DNA of 64,000 nucleotides from Ruminococcus sp. AF31-8BH (GTDB lineage Bacteria; Bacillota; Clostridia; Lachnospirales; Lachnospiraceae), in contig NZ_QTVN01000001.1 in NCBI RefSeq assembly GCF_003460605.1, positions 310,001 to 374,000 on the forward strand, written 5' to 3'. Numbering within the stretch: the stretch's first letter is position 1; each line of letters opens with the position of its first letter. The notes beneath the pieces are model-generated. The model was given only the letters and a program-made list of their open reading frames with translations, was not told the DNA's origin and did no database searches. Positions 8,778 through 19,100 of this stretch are shown piece by piece. The translations under genes and the position numbers were made by a program.

Positions 8778-10859
8778 TTAAGCTAACTTGTGGAACATAT
8801 GCCGAACCTTATCTATACGGCTATTCGGGCGGCGGGGTTGGCAAATAAATTTACCAATAGCTGGCTGGTATCCTTTTAACTCTGTCAAGCAGACTCCCTG
8901 CCCATTTGTGAAATAAGTTAAATCGTTCCTGTATTCTTGAATACATCTAGCAGGGATTTCTCCTTTCAGAATGACCTCGTCATTCTTTATCTGAGTACTT
9001 ACAATATCTGCACAATACCTTGGAGCATCATGATACGCCCGTGAGAGATATTCCTGCGGTGCATAAATTTCAAAGTGGAGATATGGCTCTAATAGTTCTG
9101 TCCCTGCTTTTTTTAAAGCCTGCTCCAATACGATAGGGGAAAGCAGCCGAAAGTCTGCGGGGGTACTTACAGGACTATAATACAATCCATATTCAAAACA
9201 GATTTTACAGTCTGTCACTTTCCATCCATACAGCCCCTGCTCGCAGCCATAAAGAACCCCCTCCATAACCGCATTTTGGAACGATTGATTTAAATATCCA
9301 AGTGAAACTCTGCTTTCATACTGCACTCCGCTTCCAATAGGGAGCGGCTCTATGGACAACCCGACAGAAGCCCAGAAAGGATTTGGCGGGACTTCTATGT
9401 GGATGGTATATTCTGCTTTTCTAAGCGGTCTTTCCATATATATAACAGTAGGCTCTTTTATTTCTGCCTCCACATGATATTTTTCCTCAAGGATGGCACA
9501 AATGACTTCCATCTGCACATTCCCCAAAAAAGAAAGTATAATCTCATGCGTTGTAGTATCCACATAATATTTTAAAAGAGGGTCGCCATCTGAAATTTCT
9601 GTAAGTGCCCCAAGCAATATTTCCCGCTGTTCAGGTTTCTTTACTGCAATCGTTGTTTGGAGCATAGGGAGAGGATTTTCAATAAATTTTCTCTGCGGCA
9701 ACAGCATTTCGTTCCCCAAAATACTGTTTAGCTGCAAAACATCATTTGGTAAAATTACAATATCACCAGAGCAGGCTGTATCGGATGGATATAATTCACC
9801 GTTTGTCGGAACACACATCTCTGTGATTTTTATTTTCTCTTTTTCAGATATTCTAATAACATCCCTCAAATGCAATGTTCCGCTATATATACGCACATAA
9901 ACAAAACGCCGCCTTTTCTCTGAATATTCAATCTTAAAAACCTGCCCGCATAATTCAGATTGACCTTCAGGCGTTGATGAATAAAATTTACTGGCAATCA
10001 CTTCTATAAGCTGCCGAATCCCCAGATTGTTTTTAGCGCTTCCGTGATAAACGGGAAATAACGTTCCGTTTTGGAATCTCCTGTTTTCTTCCTGTTCCAG
10101 TTCTGACATTTTAAACGGTTTCCCTGACATATATTTCTCTAATAGTTCATCGTTTCCCATAATTACCGCATCCCACTGTTCCATATCGTCATTGTCCGTT
10201 ACATTTATATGGGGATGCTGCCCAACCTTTTGCTTCACTATAATTTCCGAAGAAAGCTTTGCTTTCATTTCCCGATATACCATTGGCAAATCAATCCCCT
10301 CTTGGTCAATTTTATTGATGAAAAAGATTGTCGGAATCTTCATTGTCTGTAGTGCATGAAACAGTATACGGGTCTGTGCATGCCCAACCTTTTGCTTCAC
10401 TATAATTTCCGAAGAAAGCTTTGCTTTCATTTCTCGATATACCATTGGCAAATCAATCCCCTCTTGGTCAATTTTATTGATGAAAAAAATTGTCGGAATC
10501 TTCATTGTCTGTAGTGCATGAAACAGTATACGGGTCTGTGCCTGTATGCCATCCTTTGCAGAAACTAATAATACTGCTCCGTCTAAAACGGATAAAGAAC
10601 GGTATACTTCCGCCAAAAAATCCATATGGCCTGGCGTATCTATAATGTTGACTTTTACATCCTCCCACTGAAAAGATGTCACTGCTGTCTGGATAGTGAT
10701 TCCCCTTTGACGCTCCAAATTCATTGTATCTGTCCTTGTTGTGCCTTCATCTACGCTCCCTAGTTCTGCAATTGCACCACTGGTATATAATAAACTTTCC
10801 GTTAATGTTGTCTTTCCTGCGTCAACGTGAGCCAGAATGCCTAAGTTAATTATTTTCAT
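8778..10859 (-). CDS. tet(O): Tet(O) tetracycline ribosomal protection protein with internal duplication
   Basis: An EF-G-like GTPase that removes tetracycline from the ribosome. The start [17 protein letters not shown] (G1), the DTPGH (G3) motif and the C-terminal [18 protein letters not shown] match Tet(O) as I recall it. Tet(O) is normally 639 aa; this frame is 693. The extra 54 residues are a tandem in-frame copy of residues 107-160, so the G4 motif NKID occurs twice (about 128 and 182). The frame is otherwise intact. Whether the protein still works is uncertain, because the insertion is inside the GTPase domain. It is preceded by a tet(M)-type attenuator leader and has inserted beside a truncated ICE gene. 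Confidence 0.93.
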   Translation of the reverse strand: MKIINLGILAHVDAGKTTLTESLLYTSGAIAELGSVDEGTTRTDTMNLERQRGITIQTAVTSFQWEDVKVNIIDTPGHMDFLAEVYRSLSVLDGAVLLVSAKDGIQAQTRILFHALQTMKIPTIFFINKIDQEGIDLPMVYREMKAKLSSEIIVKQKVGHAQTRILFHALQTMKIPTIFFINKIDQEGIDLPMVYREMKAKLSSEIIVKQKVGQHPHINVTDNDDMEQWDAVIMGNDELLEKYMSGKPFKMSELEQEENRRFQNGTLFPVYHGSAKNNLGIRQLIEVIASKFYSSTPEGQSELCGQVFKIEYSEKRRRFVYVRIYSGTLHLRDVIRISEKEKIKITEMCVPTNGELYPSDTACSGDIVILPNDVLQLNSILGNEMLLPQRKFIENPLPMLQTTIAVKKPEQREILLGALTEISDGDPLLKYYVDTTTHEIILSFLGNVQMEVICAILEEKYHVEAEIKEPTVIYMERPLRKAEYTIHIEVPPNPFWASVGLSIEPLPIGSGVQYESRVSLGYLNQSFQNAVMEGVLYGCEQGLYGWKVTDCKICFEYGLYYSPVSTPADFRLLSPIVLEQALKKAGTELLEPYLHFEIYAPQEYLSRAYHDAPRYCADIVSTQIKNDEVILKGEIPARCIQEYRNDLTYFTNGQGVCLTELKGYQPAIGKFICQPRRPNSRIDKVRHMFHKLA
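10219..10542 (-). repeat. 162-bp in-frame tandem duplication within tet(O)
   Basis: Blocks 10219-10380 and 10381-10542 align at an offset of 162 bp with two internal differences (10272/10434 and 10326/10488). Both differences are silent, so the encoded 53 residues (AQTR...QKVG) are identical. The single junction residue differs (His versus Gln). Confidence 0.95.
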
Positions 10860-11087
10860 GTGATTTTCCTCCTATCAACACCCAAAAAAGGGCATAAAAA
10901 TACCCAGTGATAAATACTCCTATCACTGGGTAAATAACTCCAATAGCCCCAAAACACTTATATGTTTTCGGGCATATAAAATTACATGATAAAAGTATTC
11001 TTAAACTGGGTACAAAAAACTAAGCCCCATATTAAAAGTGAAACGGGACTGCTACTTTTTGTTCCCACTATCAAATTGACAGTTTAT
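10860..11087 (-). promoter_or_regulatory. tet(M)/tet(O)-type attenuator leader
   Basis: The untranslated leader of tet(O). It contains the stem TACCCAGTGATA/TATCACTGGGTA followed on the minus strand by TTTTTATG, the same terminator seen upstream of tet(M) in Tn916. Also present are a second copy of the ACCCAGTTTAAGAATAC motif (about 10993-11010) and GGAGGAAAATCAC before the ATG. In tet(M) leaders the stem is thought to be disrupted when tetracycline slows leader translation. Confidence 0.8.
10901..10932 (-). terminator. tet(O) leader attenuator stem-loop
   Basis: A perfect 12-bp stem with an 8-base loop, followed on the minus strand by a short T tract. It sits about 40 bases before the tet(O) start codon. 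Confidence 0.85.
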
Positions 11088-11399
11088 TTAAGAATACCTT
11101 GCCGCATATTTATTAACTCCTTGTATAAAACTGAATCTAATTATATTCCTTAACCCTTTATTTGTCAAGCCCTTTTTAGCATTATTGACAAGAGTATCTT
11201 CCTGCATTTCTTTGATCTGGTTCTGCATATTGGTGAGTTCTTCCGTCATGGAATCAATCTTTTTCTCCAGTCCATCCACATAGCTGCATATCTCAAATAC
11301 ATCGTTTGCCTGCTCTTTCATGGCATTTTTCTTTAATAAGTCGAGAAGTTCTCTTATGACCTCCTCATTGGTAAGTGTTTTTCCTGCTTCCATATCCAT
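11088..11399 (-). pseudogene. DUF6674-like ICE protein truncated at tet(O) insertion
   Basis: The first 70 residues or so (TNEEVIRELLDLLKKNAMKEQ..., then a coiled coil LEKKIDSMTEELTNMQNQI) look like the DUF6674 family, found at this position in Tn1549-type elements. The last ~30 residues (about KGLTNKGLRN onward) have a different, basic composition and overlap the DNA that accompanies tet genes. The normal 3' end therefore seems replaced when the tet(O) segment arrived. The GGAGGAAACAG site before the ATG is good, so a shortened protein may still be made. Confidence 0.55.
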
Positions 11400-11459
11400 T
11401 CTGTTTCCTCCATTCTGTAAATGTGGCAGCCTTGGCCGCCCCTGTACTCTGATTACTGA

Positions 11460-12149
11460 TTATCGAAAGGGCGTCGCCTCTTTGTCCTTCTCTTTATCGG
11501 GATTGCCATGATGTTTCTCTGCACTCTCTCTTGCATTTTCGTTGCTCTTATCCTTTGCTTTCTCATATTCAGAGATAATCTCATTATAGAGTTTTTCCCT
11601 GAAATCCTTTGTGACCGGATAGCAGACATCCTGGTAGATTGGCTTGCCCTGCTCGTCCACCTGCTTTGTCTTATAAGAAGGCATTGATACAAAGATTTTC
11701 TCTTTGCCCTGCACGATATTGATGTTATTTACGATGAAACTGTTTTCAAAATAAATGCGTGCAAGTCCCTTGATGTTACTACCTTCCCTCTCATAAGGTG
11801 TTACAGTTACGGAAAACTCCGGCATTTCCTGTGTACGCTCCTGCTTCTGTGTCTCCTCTTTCTCCGGTTCCTTAATTCTTGCATAGGCATCAAGGATATT
11901 GGTATAGAGTTCCTCTCGAAACTCTGCTGTGATAGGATTGCACACATCCTTATAGATCACACCGTTGCTTTCATCACGCTCATTGGAGCGGTATCTTGGC
12001 ATTGATACAAAAAGCTCTCCCTTATCCTTATTCTCAAGGATTGCAATATTGGTAATCTTAAATGAATCACCAAATACTACTGTTGCAAATCCTTTGATGT
12101 TGCTGCCCTCTTTTGCTCTTACTTCGTTTACTTTAATTGAATACTTCAT
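11460..12149 (-). CDS. Double SpoVG-domain protein
   Basis: Two SpoVG-like domains lie in tandem: residues about 1-92 (VRAKEGSNIKGFATVVFGDSFKITNIAI ... LFVSMP) and about 112-195 (EREGSNIKGLARIYFENSFIVNNINI ... IFVSMP). A charged linker joins them and a Lys/Glu-rich tail follows. SpoVG proteins are site-specific DNA/RNA-binding regulators in Firmicutes, normally single-domain and about 95 aa. A fused pair suggests an internally dimeric binder. It overlaps no neighbour and starts 3 bases after the previous gene. Its role in the ICE is unknown. Confidence 0.8.
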   Translation of the reverse strand: MKYSIKVNEVRAKEGSNIKGFATVVFGDSFKITNIAILENKDKGELFVSMPRYRSNERDESNGVIYKDVCNPITAEFREELYTNILDAYARIKEPEKEETQKQERTQEMPEFSVTVTPYEREGSNIKGLARIYFENSFIVNNINIVQGKEKIFVSMPSYKTKQVDEQGKPIYQDVCYPVTKDFREKLYNEIISEYEKAKDKSNENARESAEKHHGNPDKEKDKEATPFR

Positions 12150-12152
12150 ATG

Positions 12153-12551
12153 CTATTCCTCGCTTTCTTTTTGTTCTTTGTTTTGCTCCGGTATGATAAG
12201 CTCACACCAAAGCTGTTCTATCTGTTCACAAGACAATCTGCCATTAAGCCAGTTGCCAAGTGTAACGACCATTCCATCCTGCTCGTAATAGAGCCACTCC
12301 TGTGTTTCAATGTTCCCCTCATACACGATAGTCACATCAAAATCAGGCATAAATAATCCTTCCTCTGCATCCCATACACAGGCTATTCCCTGTCTGAGTG
12401 TCAGATTCAGGCTTTCGACATACACAGACCAGCCGCTTACGACTATCTGAAAGTCATCATCAATCTCAGCAATATCATCCTCGATGTCAATTAGCTCTTC
12501 CATTTCTGCTACTGCCTCTTCTATCTCACCTAATCGGTATCTCTTATTCAT
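12153..12551 (-). CDS. Hypothetical acidic ICE protein (132 aa)
   Basis: I do not recognise this family. The protein is strongly acidic at the N-terminus (EEAVAEMEELIDIEDDIAEIDDD) and C-terminus, with a hydrophobic and aromatic core (FQIVVSGWSVYVESLNL, EWLYYEQDGMVVTLGNWL). No signal peptide or membrane segment is evident. It overlaps the sortase gene by 8 bases and sits 3 bases before the SpoVG-domain gene, so it is part of the same operon. Confidence 0.7.
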   Translation of the reverse strand: MNKRYRLGEIEEAVAEMEELIDIEDDIAEIDDDFQIVVSGWSVYVESLNLTLRQGIACVWDAEEGLFMPDFDVTIVYEGNIETQEWLYYEQDGMVVTLGNWLNGRLSCEQIEQLWCELIIPEQNKEQKESEE

Positions 12552-13161
12552 CCATCACCGCCTCCTTATAAATGCACCTGACCACAAAACGCATGGTTCC
12601 TTTCTGGGAACAGGTAAAAAGAGTTAATTCTTTTTCTGTACCCTGTGTCTTGATGCTGTTATCATACGGATTTACTACCTCTGTCTCTATTACCTCATAG
12701 ATATGCTTCAGCCCATTTTTGTCGGTTATCATTACTTCATCACCTATGGATATCTGACTTAGTGGTGTAAAAAATGTGCCATATCTGCTGCCATTATGAC
12801 CGCACAATACACAGTTGCCACTTTCTCCGATTCCTGCAGTCTCTTCTATATGACCAATCCCTGCATTAAGCACTTTACTTGTGGTTCCTTCCATTACCGG
12901 ATACCTGATATCTAAGCCCGGTATCTCAATGATGCCGATAACACCGCCTTCTTTAAGAATGGCTTCATCCTCTTTACTAATGGAGGTTTGCTCTTCCTCC
13001 ACATCTGTTTCTTCATCGTAATCATCCTCCAATGTCTGCTCAAATTCACTTATGAGCTGTTCTGTCTGTTTTTCTCCGGTTGTCCGCCAGAAAAAAGGGA
13101 CTGCCATAATGGCAATCCCTGCTGCAATCAGTAGTCCTGCGACCACTTTTCTTATGCTCAT
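12544..13161 (-). CDS. Sortase (class D-like)
   Basis: A membrane-anchored transpeptidase that attaches LPXTG proteins to peptidoglycan. The N-terminal membrane helix is at residues 5-24 (VVAGLLIAAGIAIMAV). An acidic linker follows, then the beta-barrel with the catalytic His in CGHNGSRYGTFF and the catalytic Cys in LTLFTCS; the Arg is in TMRFVVRC. ATG at 13161 is chosen because AGGAGAG lies 8 bases upstream; an upstream ATG at 13212 is inside the helicase gene. The likely client is the LPQTG adhesin at 43547-48925 of the same ICE. Confidence 0.85.
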   Translation of the reverse strand: MSIRKVVAGLLIAAGIAIMAVPFFWRTTGEKQTEQLISEFEQTLEDDYDEETDVEEEQTSISKEDEAILKEGGVIGIIEIPGLDIRYPVMEGTTSKVLNAGIGHIEETAGIGESGNCVLCGHNGSRYGTFFTPLSQISIGDEVMITDKNGLKHIYEVIETEVVNPYDNSIKTQGTEKELTLFTCSQKGTMRFVVRCIYKEAVMDE

Positions 13162-13174
13162 ATTATTCACTCTC

Positions 13175-16100
13175 CTATCGTGTTCTGCCCTCTCTGTCGG
13201 CTGGATAAGCACCTTTATCCTCTGCTACAATTGCTGCAGATTCCATTCTGTCATCATCTTCTCTTTCTTCCTCCGGTCCGCTCAGGTCTGCATCCACAGC
13301 CTTTGCGTTCTCAAGGTCAAGCTGGGCATTCAGTTTACACTGCCTAGCCAGCTTTTCTTCCAGTTCCTTGCTGTACGCAAATGGCTTGTCATACTCTGCC
13401 TTTGATGCTTCAAGGTCATTCTGGTACTGCTCAATCTTCTTTTCAAAGAAATCAATGTTCTCATGGAGTCCATTGAACAGGTTTTCCAGCTTCACCATGC
13501 TGCCGACAGGACTTGTGGAAAGCTCTGCTTTATACTCTGTCTTTCCACGAAGCACCATATAATTGATGCCAAGGAAGTTCTTTTCCACAAGCAGCTCAAA
13601 TCCGTGGAATTTACCGATTACAGTTGTCTCTCCGGTCTTACATTTACTGATTGCTTCAAGCATCATCGTTCCGCCATCCACACGCTCTGTGTAAGTTACT
13701 TTGCCTATGGTAATGGCAAATTCCGGATTATCAATCAGCTCTTTATCCCTTGCCTTTACATCCTCTCTTACATTGGCAAGCTTTTCTGTTGCTGTCTTAA
13801 TCAGCTTCGGATACTTAATCATAAAGTTATCCTGCAAGCCATATCTCTGATTGTCATAGGATGCCTTTAAGAGCTTTAATCTCTGGACATCATTGTCAAT
13901 CTCCATCTTTTCCTTGATTAAAGGATTGCCTGTGGCAACCGCTTTAATCTCTGCATAGGAAAGTGTTGCCTCGTCGATATCCTCACAGCTTCGGCTTACA
14001 GCCTTGCTTGTCATGACCTGACTGATGAATCGCTGCTTATTTTCAACAAGCGACCAGTTGTATGCATCAAATGTCCCTTTGGTGACATATCTGTAGATTG
14101 CCACCTCTTCATTTTCATTACCCTGTCGTATGCCTCGTCCTTCCCTCTGTTCAATAGAAGAAGGCTTCCAAGGGCAATCCACATGATGCATTGCAACAAG
14201 GTGTGTCTGCACATTGACACCTGTTCCACACTTGTCCGTTGAACCGATAAGAACCTTCTTTTTACCTGTCCTCATCTCCTTAAAAAGTGCGTCCCTTTGT
14301 GCATCCGTCTTGGCATCATGAATAAAAGCTATCTCATCTGCCGGAATACCATACTGGATCAGTGTTTCTTTCAGATAATCGTAGATGGTAAAGTCCTTAT
14401 CTGGTCCCGGTGTGCCGATGTCCGAAAAAATAAGCTGGCAGCCTATATGACCATCAGCATTTCCTTTCTCATATTCTTTCCATACATTCTCCGCTACCTT
14501 ATTGAGTTTTCCATCCGGATTGTTCGGCGCATCCTTATCAATCAGTCTGGCATCCGTTCCAAGAAGTCTTGCCTCATGGGTAATCTTTAGAAAGTTATCC
14601 ACGCTTGGATCAACTCCACCGCCTCTGATACGCTCTGCCCTCACAACAAAGTCTTCCATGACCTGCTTCACATACCAGTCAGGCTCCGACTCCACTATAA
14701 TAGGCTTGCCGCCACGGAGAGCTGGCACATCAAGGTCAAGCATGTCTGCGGTCTGCACATCTGCTACCTCACGGAAGATATTCATAAGCTCCGGCAGATT
14801 CGTAAACTTATTAAATCTGCTCTTAAAACGAAATCCGCTTCCCTCTACAGTAAGCTCAAGTGCTGTTGTCACTTCACCAAAGTTTGCTGCCCAAGAATCA
14901 AAGTGATAAATCCCCATCTCTTCAAGTGCCGCTTTCTGTAAGTAAAGCTGCATGACATACATCTCACACATGGTATTGGATATTGGTGTACCTGTTGCAA
15001 ACACAATACCCCTGCCATCATTTATCTCAGACAAATACTGGCATTTAAGCTGCATATCCGTTGACTTCTTAGCTCCGCTACTGCTGATACCTGACACATT
15101 ATTCATCTTGGAAAAAATCGCAAGGTTCTTAAAATTGTGTGCCTCGTCCACCATGATAGAGTCCACACCCAGCTCCTCAAAGGTTATAAGGTCATCCTTT
15201 CTGCTCTCATCAGATAGAGATTTCAGCTGTTCCTCCAGCTTTTTCTTCTGGCTTTCCATCTGTTTTACAGTCCATCTCTCTCCGTTACGCTCCTTCATCT
15301 CATCAATCGCATAGCTGATCTCATCAATCTGCTCATTGAGCATTCTTTCCTTTCTCTCTGCTGAGATTGGAATTTTCTCAAACTGCGAGTGCGACATGAT
15401 GATACAGTCATAGTCACCAGTTGCAATCCTTGATACGAACTGCTTTCTGCGGCTTTTTTCAAAATCACGCTCCGTGGCAACTAAGATATTTGCTGACGGA
15501 TAAAGCCTTAAAAACTCTGATGCCGTCTGACCGATAAGCGGCTTTGGTACAACCATGATTGTCTTATTGGCAAGTCCAAGTCTCTTCTGCTCCATGCAGG
15601 CAGCCATCATCTCAAATGACTTTCCGGCACCGACACAGTGTGCCAGCAGAGTATTTCCCCCAAGAAGAATTCTTGCCACCGCATTTTTCTGGTGTGGCTT
15701 TAACTCAATCGCCGGATTCATTCCCGGAAACTGTAAGTGACTTCCGTCATACTCACGCAGGCGGATGTTATTAAATGTCTCGTTGTAATACTCCACATAT
15801 TTCTGTCTTCGCTCCGGCTCTGCAAACAGCCACTCCTTGAACTTCTCCTTGATCATGTTCTGCTTTTCCCTTGCAAGCATTGTCTCATTCTTATTGACTT
15901 CGTAATGATACCTGCCATCACCGTCATCAATCCTGTCCCTGACTGTTACTGTCTTTAGATTCAGCGTATCCTCAAAAATAGAATAAGCATCCATGCGGCT
16001 TGTACCATAGGTCTTAGTAGCCGCCACTGAATGCTTATCCATGCTTTTATTCTCGATGAACCATTCCATGCTCATCTTATTTAAGTGTACCTGAATGCCT

Positions 16101-19100
16101 GTATTGTAAAACTGGCTTCTGACTGCCCTTGCCCGTCTTGGTGTATTGAGAAGCTCATAGATAAACTGCTCATAATCAAGCGGCTCAATCCATGTCGTGC
16201 CAATCTTTACATCAATATCCGAGGCTTCAATCCACTCCGGCTGTACCTTTTCAAGTGCTGCCACATTGCCTGCAAATTTTTCTGCCTGCGGATTGCCTGT
16301 ATCCGCTGCCATAGCCTTTGCTACACGAAGCTTGTCTCTCACATTGCCGGAAAGATACTCGTCTGCCGTCTCCCAGCCGATGTCGGGATTGTTCTCGTTG
16401 TAGCGGTCGGGATTTAGGAAAATCAATCCATCCAGCTCTTCCACAAGAACTGCCCTTCTAAGCTCTGCCAAAGCATCATCACTAAATGTTATCTCATCAG
16501 CTGTCTGCCCGGACTTTTCTGCAAGTTCTTCCTTTACATTAGTAATATCCGGCTCATAGATAGAGAGCATATAGGCAAGATTTACATATCCAAATTCATT
16601 GACGGATACATTCAATGCTTCCACAGCAGTCTCAACCCTGTCTATGACAGTCTTTGCCTTAATCGTCTGCTTATAAAACATATCCGCTTTTTTCACCTCC
16701 CCGTCTTCATTTACTTCTTCAAGACTGCAAAGAAGTGGGTAATCGCTGTCATCTCTGAAAGCTATTCTGTTTGCTTTTGAAGTAATGGCTCCATACTGCT
16801 TTACGAAGGCATCATATTTTACATTAAGAAGTCTCTGCTTATCAGAAAGCTCCTCCTCGCTGCAGCCATCCATCTGGATATCAATCAGATCTCTTGTTAT
16901 CTGTCTGATTTCATCAAGGCTTCTGATTCGCTCCTCGGCAGTCTGTGATACTTCTTTTCTTACCATCTCGGAATTTTCCCTGTAATAGAGTTTTCCTTCA
17001 AAAAATGTGTAAGTGTAGTTTCTCACATCCGGATCAGCCGGGATAACTTCCTCCGTCTGCTCCGCCTCATCTGCCACTCTCTCAAAATCTGTCATCTGGG
17101 CTTTGATATTACCGATAGCTTTGTTTAATGCTTCATAAATATTGAAGTTCTCATCATCATTCACGCAGACTGTGTATCTGCTGTCCTGTCCGTAAATCCT
17201 TGTGTCATATTCCATAGATCCAAGCATCATTTCCGGATGCTCTGCAAAATAAGAGTTGACTGCAATGCCATTCTCAGTTACACCAAGGTGTACCCAGTCC
17301 GGCTCAATATCAATCTTTCTCTCCCTTTTCTGCAAAAACAGGATATCTGCTGTCACTTCGGTTCCTGCATTATCTTTAAATGCAGTATTCGGAAGTCTTA
17401 TCGCTCCCACAAGCTCTGCTCTTTCAGCCAGATACTTTCGGATAGTAGGATTTGCCTTATCAAGTGTTCCCTTTGTGGTAATCACCGCAACCATGCCTCC
17501 CGGTCTTACCTGATCAAGTGCTTTTGCCAGAAAATAATCGTGGATACGGAAGTTATACTTGTTGTACTTCGGATCAAAAACCTTATAATCACCAAATGGC
17601 ACATTTCCGACAACTACATCAAAGAAGTTATCCGGATATGTGGTATTCTCAAATCCTGTGATACTGATATTGGCATTCTGATAAAGCTGCTTTGCAATTC
17701 TTCCCGAAATGCTGTCAAGCTCCACCCCATACAGCTTACTTCTCTGCATAGGTGCCGGCATACTCCCAAAGAAGTTACCGATACCCATAGATGGTTCTAA
17801 TACATTGCCGCCTCTGAAACCAAACTGGACAAGTGCCGAGTTCATGCACATGGCAATCTCCGGTGAAGTATAAAAGGCATTGTTTACTGTTGCCCTAGCT
17901 GCAGCATACTCTTCATCCGATAACATCTCTTTGAGTTCTTTGTACTCTTTGCTCCAGCCTGCGTTTTCCTCGTCAAATGCCTGTGACAGTCCGCCCCATC
18001 CGACAAACTTCGACAAGGTTTTCTGTTCCTCCGGTGTTGCAAGCCTGTTTTCTGATTCAATCTGCTTTAAAGTACGAATTGCATCCATATTCCACTGATA
18101 TCTGGTCTTGGCACCGCCTTTTTCCATTTCCCAGAGATTGTAATGGAAGTTGTGCTTCGTCTGCCCGGCAACATTCTTCTCATTTTCAAGACTTTCTACT
18201 TGCTGTACTGGTTCCTGCTTTGGTGTAAAATCTACAGTTTCCTGTGATTCTGTATCAGCCTGAATATCATCCACAGATACTGATACCACATCATCTGAAA
18301 CTACATGTCCATTCTCATCAATCTTGGTTTCCCATCCATTCGCTATTGCTCTTTCCCTGGTTTCAAGACGATTAGCTTTTACACTATCCTCGATGTCAAA
18401 GAATCTCTTATAGACCGGATTCATCTTATCCCTGTCAGCCTTCTGCTTTATCTCTTGATAATACTTTTTCTGGTCTTCTCCGCAGTAAAATGGCTGTTTT
18501 ACCATATAGGATAAAATCTCATATAACTCACGCCAGTCGAGAGCACCTTCCTTACGCACACCATTCCTGTTCTTATAGCTGATCTTCACATATCCACTTC
18601 TGATTGAGTACTCCACAAGACCATACTTATTGTTGGAATATGCCTTTCTTTCTGCATTATCTGTCCCTAATGCAATATCCCTGATAAGGTCAAGTTTATT
18701 GGGCATAAATGCAAAATCAGACTGCACCACATCCATAAGGAATGCCCTAAACGGAGTGTAGCAGCTGCAATCTGTTACAAGAATCTCCGCCGCATCACGC
18801 AGGTCTTCATCAAGCTCTGCAATACGCTTGGCATAATCAATCGGTGTAATATACTGAAGCTCTGATGGATCTTTTTCAGTTGTTTCAGCTTCTATCTCTG
18901 CACCATATTCTGCCTGTGTTACCATGCGGTCTTCATCGGCAGTTTCCTGTGGTGTCATGCCTTTTGCACTTACATAATCTCTGTTAGAAGCATAGCTCTC
19001 CGGCTCATCCGGTATTGCATAATCATCAATCTCTGATTCTGCCTCCTCCGGTTCCACTTCCCGGTATTCGGCATCAATGACCTCATCATCCTCACGGAGT

